NCBI RefSeq assembly: GCF_001667315.1
Contig: NZ_LZHT01000128.1
Location: forward strand, 1 to 64,000
DNA: 64,000 bases
From: Mycobacterium sp. 852002-10029_SCH5224772
Lineage (GTDB): Bacteria > Actinomycetota > Actinomycetes > Mycobacteriales > Mycobacteriaceae
Direction of reading: 5' to 3'
Under the pieces are notes generated by a model. The model was not told the DNA's origin and did no database searches. It saw only the letters and a list, made by a program, of their open reading frames with translations. Shown here piece after piece: positions 16,238-24,294 of this stretch. The first letter of the stretch is position 1. Each line of letters begins with the position of its first letter. The position numbers were made by a program, and so were the translations under genes.

Positions 16238-18757
16238 ATGACTGACACCACGCTGCCGCCAAATGACGACTCCGTCGACCGGATCCAGCCGGTCGACATT
16301 CAGCAGGAGATGCAGCGCAGCTACATCGATTACGCGATGAGCGTGATCGTTGGGCGCGCCCTGCCCGAGGTGCGCGACGGCCTCAAGCCGGTCCACCGCA
16401 GGGTCCTCTATGCGATGTTCGACTCCGGGTTCAGGCCCGACCGCGGACACGCCAAGTCTGCACGGTCGGTGGCCGAGACGATGGGTAACTATCACCCGCA
16501 CGGCGATTCGTCGATCTACGACACGTTGGTGCGCATGGCGCAGCCGTGGTCGCTGCGCTATCCCTTGGTCGACGGTCAGGGCAACTTCGGTTCGCCGGGC
16601 AACGACCCGCCGGCCGCGATGCGCTACACCGAGGCGCGGCTGACTCCGCTCGCGATGGAGATGTTGCGTGAAATCGACGAGGAGACAGTCGATTTCATCC
16701 CCAACTATGACGGCCGGGTCCAGGAGCCGACCGTGCTTCCCAGCCGGTTCCCCAACCTGCTGGCCAACGGCTCCGGCGGCATCGCGGTCGGGATGGCTAC
16801 CAATATCCCGCCGCACAACCTGCGCGAGTTGGCCGAAGCCGTCTACTGGTGCCTGGACAATCACGAGGCCGACGAGGAGGCGACGCTGGCCGCGGTCCGC
16901 GAGCGGGTCAAAGGCCCCGACTTCCCCACCCACGGCCTGATCGTCGGATCGCAGGGTATCCATGACGCGTACACCACCGGACGCGGGTCGATCCGGATGC
17001 GCGGAGTCGTTGAGGTAGAAGAGGATTCGCGCGGACGCACCGCGCTGGTCATCACCGAATTGCCGTATCAGGTGAACCACGACAACTTCATCACCTCGAT
17101 CGCCGAGCAGGTCCGCGACGGCAAGCTCGCCGGCATCTCCAACATCGAGGACCAGTCCAGCGACCGGGTGGGTTTGCGCATCGTCGTGGAGATCAAGCGC
17201 GACGCCGTCGCCAAGGTGGTGTTGAACAACCTCTACAAGCACACCCAGCTGCAGACCAGCTTCGGCGCCAACATGCTGTCCATCGTCGACGGGGTGCCGC
17301 GCACCCTGCGGCTCGACCAGATGATCCGCCACTACGTCAATCACCAACTCGACGTCATCATCCGGCGCACCACCTATCGGTTGCGCAAGGCCAACGAACG
17401 CGCCCACATCTTGCGCGGTCTGGTCAAAGCGCTCGATGCGCTGGATGAGGTCATCGCCTTGATCCGCGCGTCGGAGACCGTGGAGATCGCGCGGGCCGGC
17501 CTGATCGAGCTGCTGGATATCGACGAAATCCAGGCCCAGGCGATTCTGGACATGCAACTGCGGCGCCTCGCCGCCCTGGAGCGCCAGCGCATCATCGACG
17601 ACTTGGCCAAGATCGAAGCCGAGATCGCCGACTTGGAGGACATCCTGGCCAAGCCCGAGCGGCAGCGCCGGATCGTGCACGACGAGCTTTCCGAGATCGT
17701 CGACAAGCACGGCGACGAACGGCGCACCCGGATCATCGCGGCCGACGGTGACGTCAACGACGAGGACCTGATCGCCCGCGAGGACGTCGTCGTCACCATC
17801 ACCGAAACCGGCTACGCCAAACGCACCAAGACCGACCTGTACCGCAGCCAGAAGCGCGGCGGCAAGGGTGTGCAGGGCGCGGGGCTGAAGCAGGACGACA
17901 TCGTGCGGCACTTCTTCGTGTGCTCAACGCACGACTGGATCCTGTTCTTCACCACGCAGGGCCGCGTGTACCGCGCCAAGGCCTACGAACTGCCGGAAGC
18001 GTCCCGGACGGCGCGCGGTCAGCACGTCGCCAACCTGCTGGCCTTCCAGCCCGAGGAGCGGATCGCCCAGGTCATCCAGATCCGCGGCTACGAGGACGCC
18101 CCGTACCTGGTGCTGGCCACCCGCAACGGGCTGGTGAAGAAGACCAAGCTGACCGATTTCGACTCGAACCGTTCGGGCGGAATCGTGGCGATCAACCTGC
18201 GTGACAGCGACGAGCTGGTCGGTGCGGTGCTGTGTTCCTCGGAGGACGACCTGCTGCTGGTGTCGGCCAACGGCCAGTCCATCAGGTTCTCGGCGACCGA
18301 TGAGGCGCTGCGCCCAATGGGACGCGCCACCTCCGGCGTGCAGGGCATGCGCTTCAACGCCGACGATTACCTGTTGTCGCTCAACGTAGTTCGTGAGGGC
18401 ACCTACCTGCTGGTGGCGACCTCCGGCGGGTACGCCAAGCGCACCGCGATCGAGGAATATCCGGTGCAGGGTCGCGGCGGCAAGGGCGTCCTGACGGTGA
18501 TGTACGACCGTCGGCGCGGCAGGCTTGTCGGTGCGCTGATCGTCGAAGAGGACAGCGAGTTGTACGCGATCACTTCGGGAGGCGGCGTCATCCGCACCGC
18601 GGCGCGCCAGGTCCGCAAGGCGGGCCGGCAGACCAAGGGCGTGCGTCTGATGAACCTGGGTGAAGAGAACACGTTGTTGGCCATCGCCCGCAATGCGGAA
18701 GCAAACGCGGACGAAGCCGTCGAGGAAATCGACGGTGGTGCGGAGTCGGAGAGTTAG
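16238..18757 (+). CDS. gyrA: DNA gyrase subunit A
   Basis: 839 residues, collinear with M. tuberculosis GyrA (838), without the intein found in some mycobacterial gyrA genes. The winged-helix/tower domain has the catalytic tyrosine in AMRYTEARLT. The C-terminal beta-pinwheel begins around 510 and includes the GyrA-box type motif QKRGGKGVQG. The quinolone-resistance region reads HPHGDSSIYDTLV: the position equal to M. tuberculosis A90 is Ser (S91 here) and S95 is Thr (T96), while D94 is retained. ATG start with GAGGA about 6 bases upstream. It acts with GyrB ahead of forks and is the fluoroquinolone target. Confidence 0.98.
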   Translation: MTDTTLPPNDDSVDRIQPVDIQQEMQRSYIDYAMSVIVGRALPEVRDGLKPVHRRVLYAMFDSGFRPDRGHAKSARSVAETMGNYHPHGDSSIYDTLVRMAQPWSLRYPLVDGQGNFGSPGNDPPAAMRYTEARLTPLAMEMLREIDEETVDFIPNYDGRVQEPTVLPSRFPNLLANGSGGIAVGMATNIPPHNLRELAEAVYWCLDNHEADEEATLAAVRERVKGPDFPTHGLIVGSQGIHDAYTTGRGSIRMRGVVEVEEDSRGRTALVITELPYQVNHDNFITSIAEQVRDGKLAGISNIEDQSSDRVGLRIVVEIKRDAVAKVVLNNLYKHTQLQTSFGANMLSIVDGVPRTLRLDQMIRHYVNHQLDVIIRRTTYRLRKANERAHILRGLVKALDALDEVIALIRASETVEIARAGLIELLDIDEIQAQAILDMQLRRLAALERQRIIDDLAKIEAEIADLEDILAKPERQRRIVHDELSEIVDKHGDERRTRIIAADGDVNDEDLIAREDVVVTITETGYAKRTKTDLYRSQKRGGKGVQGAGLKQDDIVRHFFVCSTHDWILFFTTQGRVYRAKAYELPEASRTARGQHVANLLAFQPEERIAQVIQIRGYEDAPYLVLATRNGLVKKTKLTDFDSNRSGGIVAINLRDSDELVGAVLCSSEDDLLLVSANGQSIRFSATDEALRPMGRATSGVQGMRFNADDYLLSLNVVREGTYLLVATSGGYAKRTAIEEYPVQGRGGKGVLTVMYDRRRGRLVGALIVEEDSELYAITSGGGVIRTAARQVRKAGRQTKGVRLMNLGEENTLLAIARNAEANADEAVEEIDGGAESES

Positions 18758-18760
18758 TCG

Positions 18761-18838
18761 GCAATTAGACTCAGCCGGATGGCGATGCGGGCCTCGGCGC
18801 GGCCCGAGGAGGGGTCGGGCAATTAGACTCAGCCCGAC
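18761..18838 (+). promoter_or_regulatory. Duplicated -10-like element between gyrA and the DUF3566 gene
   Basis: The 16-mer GCAATTAGACTCAGCC occurs at 18761-18776 and again at 18819-18834. Each copy contains TAGACT, the mycobacterial -10 hexamer. The second copy is framed by GTCGGGC (18814-18820) and GCCCGAC (18832-18838), a 7-bp stem around it. The arrangement suggests tandem promoters, or a promoter plus hairpin, for the gene starting at 18897. Confidence 0.55.
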
Positions 18839-18896
18839 CAGACATGACGCGGCTGCCACCGCCTGGGCGGCCAGGGTCGAGAACTAAGGAGTCGGC

Positions 18897-19769
18897 GTGA
18901 CTTCACCGAACGAGCCGGGCGCCCCCAATAAGGGGGACGGCCCCAACGGGGACAGTTCGGTCGAGCGCGCCGGCGTGCGCCGCGCGGCCCCACCCGCACA
19001 GGGTGGCCGCACCCAGGAGACCGGGGACGGACCGCCGTGGCCGCGCGGCGGCGGCCGGCCTCAGCAGCCGCCGCCCCGCCAGAATGAGCCGCCGACTGAA
19101 AAGCGGCCGTCGGGCCCGCCCAGCGGGGTGGAGGCCCGGCTGAACCGTTTCATCTCCGGTACCGCGGCGCCGGGAGCCGGCGCCACGTCGCATGCGAAAG
19201 ATGCAGAGGCCGCGCCGTCGCGCGGGGAGGGCTCGCCCGCCGAGGCCTACGCCAGCGAATTGCCGGATCTGTCCGGCCCGTCCCGCGGCCCGCACCGCCA
19301 GCCACCATCGGAGCGGCCCTCGGAGAGCTCGTCGGGAGCCGGCCGCCCGGCGACCACGGAAAGCCGGGAGAACCGCGAGCGGGTGCAGGTGTCGCGGCGG
19401 ACGCGAGGCCCGGTTCGGGCCAGCATGCAGATCCGCCGGGTCGATCCGTGGAGCACGTTGAAGGTGTCGCTGCTGCTTTCGGTGGCCCTGTTCTTCGTGT
19501 GGATGATCGCGGTCGCGTTCCTCTACCTCGTGCTCGGGGGCATGGGTGTGTGGTCGAAGTTGAACAGCAACGTCGGTGATTTGCTGAACAACACCAGCGG
19601 CAGCAGCGGCGAACTGGTGTCCAGCGGCACGATTTTCGGCGGCGCCGTCCTGATCGGTCTGGTCAACATCGTGCTGCTGACCGCGATGGCGACCATCGCC
19701 GCCTTCGTCTACAACCTGACCACCGATCTGATCGGCGGCATCGAAGTGACCCTGGCGGATCGCGACTAG
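18897..19769 (+). CDS. Membrane protein with DUF3566 domain (Rv0007 type)
   Basis: 290 residues from GTG with AAGGAG 6 bases upstream. Residues 1-175 are Pro/Gly/Arg/Ser-rich and probably disordered in the cytosol. The C-terminal DUF3566 domain starts at MQIRRVDPWSTLKVS and contains two membrane segments (about 188-214 and 242-270) separated by an extracytoplasmic Asn/Ser/Gly-rich loop. It corresponds to Rv0007, downstream of gyrA in mycobacteria. Biochemical function unknown; position among polar-growth genes hints at envelope work. Confidence 0.85.
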   Translation: MTSPNEPGAPNKGDGPNGDSSVERAGVRRAAPPAQGGRTQETGDGPPWPRGGGRPQQPPPRQNEPPTEKRPSGPPSGVEARLNRFISGTAAPGAGATSHAKDAEAAPSRGEGSPAEAYASELPDLSGPSRGPHRQPPSERPSESSSGAGRPATTESRENRERVQVSRRTRGPVRASMQIRRVDPWSTLKVSLLLSVALFFVWMIAVAFLYLVLGGMGVWSKLNSNVGDLLNNTSGSSGELVSSGTIFGGAVLIGLVNIVLLTAMATIAAFVYNLTTDLIGGIEVTLADRD

Positions 19770-19839
19770 CGTGGATGCTGCGCTTTTGGGAGTCAGGCGG
19801 CTGTTGCGGTAATCTCGTCGCTCGGCCGTACGCGAGTAC

Positions 19840-19913
19840 GGGCCTATAGCTCAGGCGGTTAGAGCGCTTCGCTGATAACGAAGAGGTCGGAGGTTCGAGT
19901 CCTCCTAGGCCCA
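19840..19913 (+). tRNA. ileT: tRNA-Ile (GAT)
   Basis: 74 nt cloverleaf: acceptor GGGCCTA pairs with TAGGCCC, D-arm AGCTCAGGCGGTTAGAGC, anticodon loop CTGATAA with GAT, and T-arm with GGTTCGAGTCC. 3' CCA is not encoded (A then CAACC). A TAATCT hexamer at 19810-19815 is a plausible -10. It lies with tRNA-Ala between the DUF3566 gene and the next block, as in M. tuberculosis. Confidence 0.96.
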
Positions 19914-20061
19914 CAACCATGTGCCCGTCAAGACGTTGCGTACGAATCGCACTGCCACTGGGACTGATCGCCGTATTGGTAGCGGTGGCGCGGTCACGAC
20001 GTGGAGTCGAGGTCTGGCACGTGGCTGCGGATGACTCCGGTCAACCACACAGTCACGATGA

Positions 20062-20134
20062 GGGGCCTTAGCTCAGTTGGTAGAGCACCGCCTTTGCAAG
20101 GCGGGTGTCAGGGGTTCGATTCCCCTAGGCTCCA
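20062..20134 (+). tRNA. alaT: tRNA-Ala (TGC)
   Basis: 73 nt cloverleaf: acceptor GGGGCCT pairs with AGGCTCC (one G-T), D-arm GCTCAGTTGGTAGAGC, anticodon stem-loop with TGC, and T-arm GGGGTTCGATTCCCC. 3' CCA not encoded. It directly precedes the TetR/P450 insertion relative to M. tuberculosis, where cwsA (Rv0008c) follows. Confidence 0.96.
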
Positions 20135-20160
20135 CAAACTGGTCTCCCTCTGTGGACCGC

Positions 20161-20727
20161 CTAATTCGCTGATTCTGCCCATGGTGTGTAGGACGAGCCG
20201 AGGAAGCGTTCCACCAGGGCGCGTTCGGCGGCCGGGTCTTTGAGCGGCCAACCCCATAGCGCGAGGAAGACGCGGATCAGCCACTGCCCGGCCAACGGAT
20301 CGTCGTTGCCGGGCCCCAGCATCTCGGCGGCCAGGCCGGTCACGGTGGGCGAGCTGATCACCCAGTCGCTGACCGGCGCCGTGTGGATCGACCGCATGAG
20401 CTGGGCCAGTGGATCGGATCGCAGACGGTCGAGCGCGAGGATCGTTGCGGCCACGACCCGATCCGGCCCGCGGAGGTCCTTGATGGCTTCCCGTATGGTG
20501 TCGACGATGCGAGCCGCGTGGATACCGACGACGGCGTCGCGGATGGTCGCCTTGCCGCCGGCGTGCCGGTAGATCGTCGCGGGCGAGCAGTGAACCCGGG
20601 TGGCCAAGGCCTCGATCGTGAACGCTTCGTAGCCCTGGCGAGCGATGAGGTCGGCCGCCGCGGCGTAGATCCGCTCGGCGGCTTCGCTACCGCGATCGCG
20701 GCCCACCAACCAGTCTTCGCGCGGCAT
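20161..20727 (-). CDS. TetR-family regulator, probable regulator of the adjacent P450
   Basis: 188 residues. The N-terminal TetR helix-turn-helix spans about 17-62 (AAADLIARQGYEAFTIEALA then CSPATIYRHAGGK). The C-terminal ligand-binding region is helical. It is transcribed divergently from the CYP144-like P450 with 196 bp between starts, the same neighbour relation as Rv1776c-Rv1777 in M. tuberculosis. The likely target is that shared region, where an inverted repeat GAGAAA/TTTCTC occurs. The start ATG leads MPREDWLVGRDRG. Confidence 0.88.
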   Translation of the reverse strand: MPREDWLVGRDRGSEAAERIYAAAADLIARQGYEAFTIEALATRVHCSPATIYRHAGGKATIRDAVVGIHAARIVDTIREAIKDLRGPDRVVAATILALDRLRSDPLAQLMRSIHTAPVSDWVISSPTVTGLAAEMLGPGNDDPLAGQWLIRVFLALWGWPLKDPAAERALVERFLGSSYTPWAESAN

Positions 20728-20777
20728 CCACCCATGCTCCCCTACGCCGCGGGATGCCGAAATAGTTCTCGCAGCAT

Positions 20778-20799
20778 GAGAAATTTAAGCCGGTTTCTC
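20778..20799. promoter_or_regulatory. Candidate TetR operator in the TetR-P450 intergenic region
   Basis: GAGAAA (20778-20783) and TTTCTC (20794-20799) form an inverted repeat with a 10-bp spacer. A TAGACT -10-like hexamer directed toward the P450 follows at 20827-20832. The placement between divergent regulator and target suits a TetR operator, but the half-sites are short and no known consensus is matched. Confidence 0.4.
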
Positions 20800-20923
20800 T
20801 CACACGAACGTGCTGCTGGTGAGGCCTAGACTCGGCCATCCCCCATCGACACTGACCGCGGGGGCTCCTCAACTTCGCCGCGCGCCATTGACCCGGGGGT
20901 GAGCGGCATCGAGCCTGAAACGC

Positions 20924-22138
20924 ATGGCGGTCTTGGACAGTGCGACCCGGTTCTTCGGTAGCGCGGCGATGCAAGATCCCTACCCGCTGTATGACCGGAT
21001 GCGGGCCGAGGCGCCGGTGCAGCGTATCGGTGACTCCGCCTTCTACGCCGTGTGCGGTTGGGACGCGGTGCAAGAGGCCGTCGATCGGGTCGAGGATTTT
21101 TCGTCGAACCTCACGGCGACCATGGTCTTTCACGAGGACGGCACCGTCACGCCGTTCGATATGGGCCAGCCGGGATCCCCGATGCACGTATTGGCCACGG
21201 CGGATGACCCCGTGCACGCGATGCACCGCAAGATTTTGTTGCCACACCTGTCGGCCAGGCGGATCCGGATCATCGAAGAATTTGCCGCCCAGACCGCCGA
21301 CGACTTGTGGACGCAGAACCTGCGCGACGGTCAGATCGAATGGATGAGCAGCATCGCCAATCGGCTGCCGATGATGGTGGTCTGCAAGCTCCTGGGTCTC
21401 CCCGATGACGATGTCGACAACCTCATCAGGCTCGGCTACGCCACCACCACACTGCTTGACGGGATCGTGACTCCCGAGCGTCTCGAGCAAGCCGGGATGG
21501 CGGCGATGGAACTATCGGGGTATGTCATGGAGTATTTCGAAAAATCAAGCGCCAACGGTGAATCCGGCCTGATCGCCGACCTGGCCGCGCGCTACGCATC
21601 GGGTGAACTAGAGCAACTGCCGGCGCTGGGGATCATGCTCACTCTCTTCAGCGCGGCCGGCGAGTCGACCGCTTCTCTGTTGGGTAGTGCGGCGTGGATC
21701 CTCACCGATCGCCCCGCGATCCAACAGGGGCTCCGCGAAAGGCCGGAGTTACTAGGCGCTTTCATCGAAGAGACACTGCGTTTCGAGGCGCCGTTTCGGG
21801 GTCATTACCGGCACGTGTGGCACGACACCACACTCGGTGGGGTCGCGGTGCCGGCCGACTCACATCTGCTGTTGATGTGGGGAGCGGCCAACCGCGACCC
21901 GGCGCACTTTGAGGCCCCGAACGACTTCCGCCTTGACCGCGTCGCGGGCAAAAGTCACGTGAGCTTCGGCAAGGGCGTGCACTTCTGCGTGGGGGCTGCA
22001 CTGGCACGCCTAGAAGCCCACATCGTGTTACGGATGCTGCTCGAGCGCACCACGTGGATCGGCGCGGCCGAGGTCGGAGAATGGCTGCCGAGCATTCTGG
22101 TGCGGCGCCGCGAACGATTGCGCCTCACCGTGCAGTGA
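20924..22138 (+). CDS. Cytochrome P450, CYP144-like
   Basis: 404 residues, a complete soluble bacterial P450. Motifs: I-helix oxygen-binding AAGEST, K-helix EETLR, and the heme loop FGKGVHFCVG with thiolate Cys355. It resembles M. tuberculosis CYP144 (Rv1777) in long stretches such as DPYPLYDRMRA, FYAVCGWDAV and DFSSNLTATM, and it keeps a divergent TetR partner. No ferredoxin gene is adjacent, so electrons must come from elsewhere. The physiological substrate is unknown. It ends 2 bp from the convergent cwsA. The family call is from memory of the sequence and needs an alignment. Confidence 0.88.
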   Translation: MAVLDSATRFFGSAAMQDPYPLYDRMRAEAPVQRIGDSAFYAVCGWDAVQEAVDRVEDFSSNLTATMVFHEDGTVTPFDMGQPGSPMHVLATADDPVHAMHRKILLPHLSARRIRIIEEFAAQTADDLWTQNLRDGQIEWMSSIANRLPMMVVCKLLGLPDDDVDNLIRLGYATTTLLDGIVTPERLEQAGMAAMELSGYVMEYFEKSSANGESGLIADLAARYASGELEQLPALGIMLTLFSAAGESTASLLGSAAWILTDRPAIQQGLRERPELLGAFIEETLRFEAPFRGHYRHVWHDTTLGGVAVPADSHLLLMWGAANRDPAHFEAPNDFRLDRVAGKSHVSFGKGVHFCVGAALARLEAHIVLRMLLERTTWIGAAEVGEWLPSILVRRRERLRLTVQ

Positions 22139-22140
22139 GC

Positions 22141-22575
22141 TCACGGACGCTGCTGAACATCCACACTGGGCGGCCGTGACTGCGGCTCTTGAGGTTTCGC
22201 CCGCACTGAGCGCCGGACGATGCTGAACACCGCGGCGCCGCCGGCAAGGACCGCCACGGCTACTCCCGCAATCACCCACGGGCGCTTGCCGCGACGCCGT
22301 GCGCGCCGCGCGTCCTGCAGCGCTTGGGGCAGGCTGGTGACCACGTCCTGTGCGGCGGCCAGCTCCTGGGCGAGGGCTGCTTGGGCCGCCGCGATGTCCC
22401 GGGCCAGACGCCCCTCCTGATACCGACGACGCAGCTGCGCGGCCGTCGACTGCGCAGACTGGGCACTGAGACCCACGACTCCGCGGGTGACGTCCACCGG
22501 CCCCCTCGCCGAATAGGTCAGGCCTCGGGCCAGTCGCTCCCGCGGGGTCAGCCGGGATTCCGTCTTCGCGCTCAT
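22141..22575 (-). CDS. cwsA: Cell-wall synthesis membrane protein CwsA
   Basis: 144 residues from ATG with AAGGG about 7 bases upstream. It has a long charged helical cytosolic part with Ala/Gln-rich coiled-coil character (about 50-90), one membrane segment near 100-120 (WVIAGVAVAVLAGGAAVFSI) and a short Pro-rich tail. It is equivalent to Rv0008c/CwsA, which interacts with CrgA and Wag31 and affects polar growth and septation. crgA lies 1.3 kb away. It is convergent with the P450. Confidence 0.88.
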   Translation of the reverse strand: MSAKTESRLTPRERLARGLTYSARGPVDVTRGVVGLSAQSAQSTAAQLRRRYQEGRLARDIAAAQAALAQELAAAQDVVTSLPQALQDARRARRRGKRPWVIAGVAVAVLAGGAAVFSIVRRSVRAKPQEPQSRPPSVDVQQRP

Positions 22576-22730
22576 CTGCCGCCCTTCCGTTCCGCTGGTG
22601 ACGCCTGTTGTGAAGCGAGCCCGATATCTGAAGGCCAGCATAGGGACGTCGGCGGGCGCGGTGTGTGTTCGTGGGGTTTTGCCAGCGGTTTCGGATTGGG
22701 TGGCACCGCGTGCGGGCCCGCCCACGCGTA

Positions 22731-23279
22731 GTGGCAGACTTTGGTGCCGTGACTAACAGCCCCTTTCAGACTGCTACCGCCACGCTCCACACCAACCGCG
22801 GCGACATCAAGGTCGCCTTGTTCGGAAACCACGCGCCCAAGACGGTCGCCAACTTCGTCGGCCTGGCGCAGGGCACCAAGGAGTACTCGACCCAGAACGC
22901 GTCGGGAGGCTCCTCCGGCCCGTTCTACGATGGCGCGGTCTTTCACCGAGTGATCCGGGGCTTCATGATCCAGGGCGGCGACCCGACCGGGACCGGCCGC
23001 GGCGGTCCGGGGTACAAGTTCGCCGATGAGTTCCATCCCGAGCTGCAATTCGACAAGCCCTACTTGCTGGCGATGGCGAACGCGGGCCCGGGCACCAACG
23101 GCTCGCAGTTCTTCATCACCGTCGATAAGACGCCGCACCTGAACCGGCGCCACACGATCTTCGGCGAAGTGACCGACCCGGAATCGCAGCAGGTGGTCGA
23201 GACGATCGCGACGACGAGCACCGACGGTAACGACCGCCCCTCCGAGCCGGTCGTCATCGAGTCGATCACCATCTCCTGA
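22731..23279 (+). CDS. ppiA: Peptidyl-prolyl cis-trans isomerase A (cyclophilin)
   Basis: 182 residues if started at the GTG giving VADFGAVTNSPFQ, the same length as M. tuberculosis PpiA. Another GTG 6 codons later is possible, since neither has a good SD. Cyclophilin signatures are present: FYDGAVFHRVIRGFMIQGGD, with the catalytic Arg in FHRV, and MANAGPGTNGSQFFIT. It catalyses prolyl isomerisation. There is no signal peptide, so a cytosolic location is expected, although the M. tuberculosis protein has been found outside cells. Confidence 0.95.
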   Translation: MADFGAVTNSPFQTATATLHTNRGDIKVALFGNHAPKTVANFVGLAQGTKEYSTQNASGGSSGPFYDGAVFHRVIRGFMIQGGDPTGTGRGGPGYKFADEFHPELQFDKPYLLAMANAGPGTNGSQFFITVDKTPHLNRRHTIFGEVTDPESQQVVETIATTSTDGNDRPSEPVVIESITIS

Positions 23280-23302
23280 ACCGCTCCCCCATTCGGGGCC
23301 GC

Positions 23303-23728
23303 TCAGTGCTGTGAACGTCCCGCGTAGCCGGCTGTCGTGAGCGCGTCGAGCACCTGAAGCGGGTCGGTCCCAAGGTCCCAGCGGGAGAACAGCACCAGGC
23401 CGTCGTCGGCCGTTTCGACCTCCAGCAACCGCACTTTGCGTCCATAGCGGCGGAACTCGATGATGCGGATGATCTTGATGTCGGATTGCTGTAATACCTG
23501 CGTCCGAAACCAGCCGCGCAGCGACAGCCCTTCGGGCGTGATTGCCAGTTTCGGGCGCGCGCGCCAAGACATTCCCGCAAACAAGATCAGACCCACTGCG
23601 GCAACGCCCGCCAGAACACGCCCCGGCAGGTCTGTGATTAGGGTCACACTGGCGATAGCCATTAGAACACCCGCGGCTCCACAACCTGCGATTCCCGCCG
23701 CGTGCGGCTCCCATTGTGTTTGCTGCAT
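23303..23728 (-). CDS. PH-like domain membrane protein (Rv0010c type)
   Basis: 141 residues from MQQTQWEPHAAG, the same length as Rv0010c; an in-frame ATG 15 codons upstream is less likely. Two membrane helices (about 12-32 and 36-54) are followed by a small beta-rich domain (LAITPEGLSLRGWFRTQVL) of the bacterial PH-like type. The molecular role is unknown. It is convergent with ppiA and lies between cell-division-linked genes. Confidence 0.82.
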   Translation of the reverse strand: MQQTQWEPHAAGIAGCGAAGVLMAIASVTLITDLPGRVLAGVAAVGLILFAGMSWRARPKLAITPEGLSLRGWFRTQVLQQSDIKIIRIIEFRRYGRKVRLLEVETADDGLVLFSRWDLGTDPLQVLDALTTAGYAGRSQH

Positions 23729-23763
23729 GCGGTCGTTAACCCCTCCCACCACTGCCGATGCAG

Positions 23764-23812
23764 TTATCCACAATCTCTATCAACAGTGGGGATAAATCAC
23801 ACGCGTGTGATT
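23764..23812. promoter_or_regulatory. DnaA-box pair and 18-bp palindrome upstream of the Rv0010c-type gene
   Basis: A perfect TTATCCACA box at 23764-23772 is followed by TGGGGATAA at 23787-23795, which reads TTATCCCCA on the other strand. This makes an inverted pair of DnaA-box-like sites. Directly adjoining is the perfect 18-bp palindrome AATCACACGCGTGTGATT at 23795-23812. The region lies between the crgA stop and the start of the Rv0010c-type gene (both minus strand). Function is not assignable from sequence. Confidence 0.65.
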
Positions 23813-23883
23813 GGGTGCTCGGAAAGTTGCTGGCGCAGTGCCAAATCAGTCCCAAAATGAATTCATTCCGTGGGTTGTCCCGC

Positions 23884-24165
23884 TCAGTGCCAGCGCATCG
23901 TGAGCAACAAACCGGTGATCATGAAAGCGAACGCGATGGCATAGTTCCAGGGACCCAGTTGCGCCATCCAATTGAGGGCGGCCGGCGCCTGTGTTCCGAC
24001 CGCGGCCAATTGAAAAACCATCAGCCAGACGAGGCCGATCAGCATGAGGCCGATGAACAGCGCGACGAACCACACGCTCGACGGTCCGACCTTGACTTTC
24101 ACCGGGGTGCGGCTGACCGCGCTGACGGTGAAGTCGTTCTTCTTACGGACCTTGGACTTGGGCAT
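23884..24165 (-). CDS. crgA: Cell-division protein CrgA
   Basis: 93 residues starting MPKSKVRKKNDFTVSA, as in other actinobacteria. Two membrane segments lie at about 31-53 (VWFVALFIGLMLIGLVWLMV) and 70-91 (WNYAIAFAFMITGLLLTM), joined by a short loop. CrgA sits in the divisome and interacts with FtsZ, FtsQ, FtsI, CwsA and the PBPs. An upstream in-frame extension is ignored because it lacks homology. Confidence 0.95.
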   Translation of the reverse strand: MPKSKVRKKNDFTVSAVSRTPVKVKVGPSSVWFVALFIGLMLIGLVWLMVFQLAAVGTQAPAALNWMAQLGPWNYAIAFAFMITGLLLTMRWH

Positions 24166-24294
24166 GATTACCTCGCGGATTACCTCAACAACACGGTGAG
24201 CGGGACGGGGTGCAACGATGAACACGGCAGCTGCACCCATAGCTTGGCTACGAGACTAACGCACCTGGGACGGTGACCAGGAAATGGAGACTCG

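Noticed and set aside
15995..17911. 638-codon open frame antisense to gyrB/gyrA
   Set aside because: High-GC shadow of gyrA with His/Asp/Val/Gly-rich composition and no family resemblance; gyrA and gyrB are certain on the other strand.
16238..18757. Intein in gyrA, known from some mycobacteria
   Set aside because: Length and sequence are collinear with intein-free GyrA; no intein motifs or extra 1 kb.
23795..23812. 18-bp palindrome as a third parS site
   Set aside because: AATCACACGCGTGTGATT differs from the parS core GTTTCACGTGAAAC in most positions.
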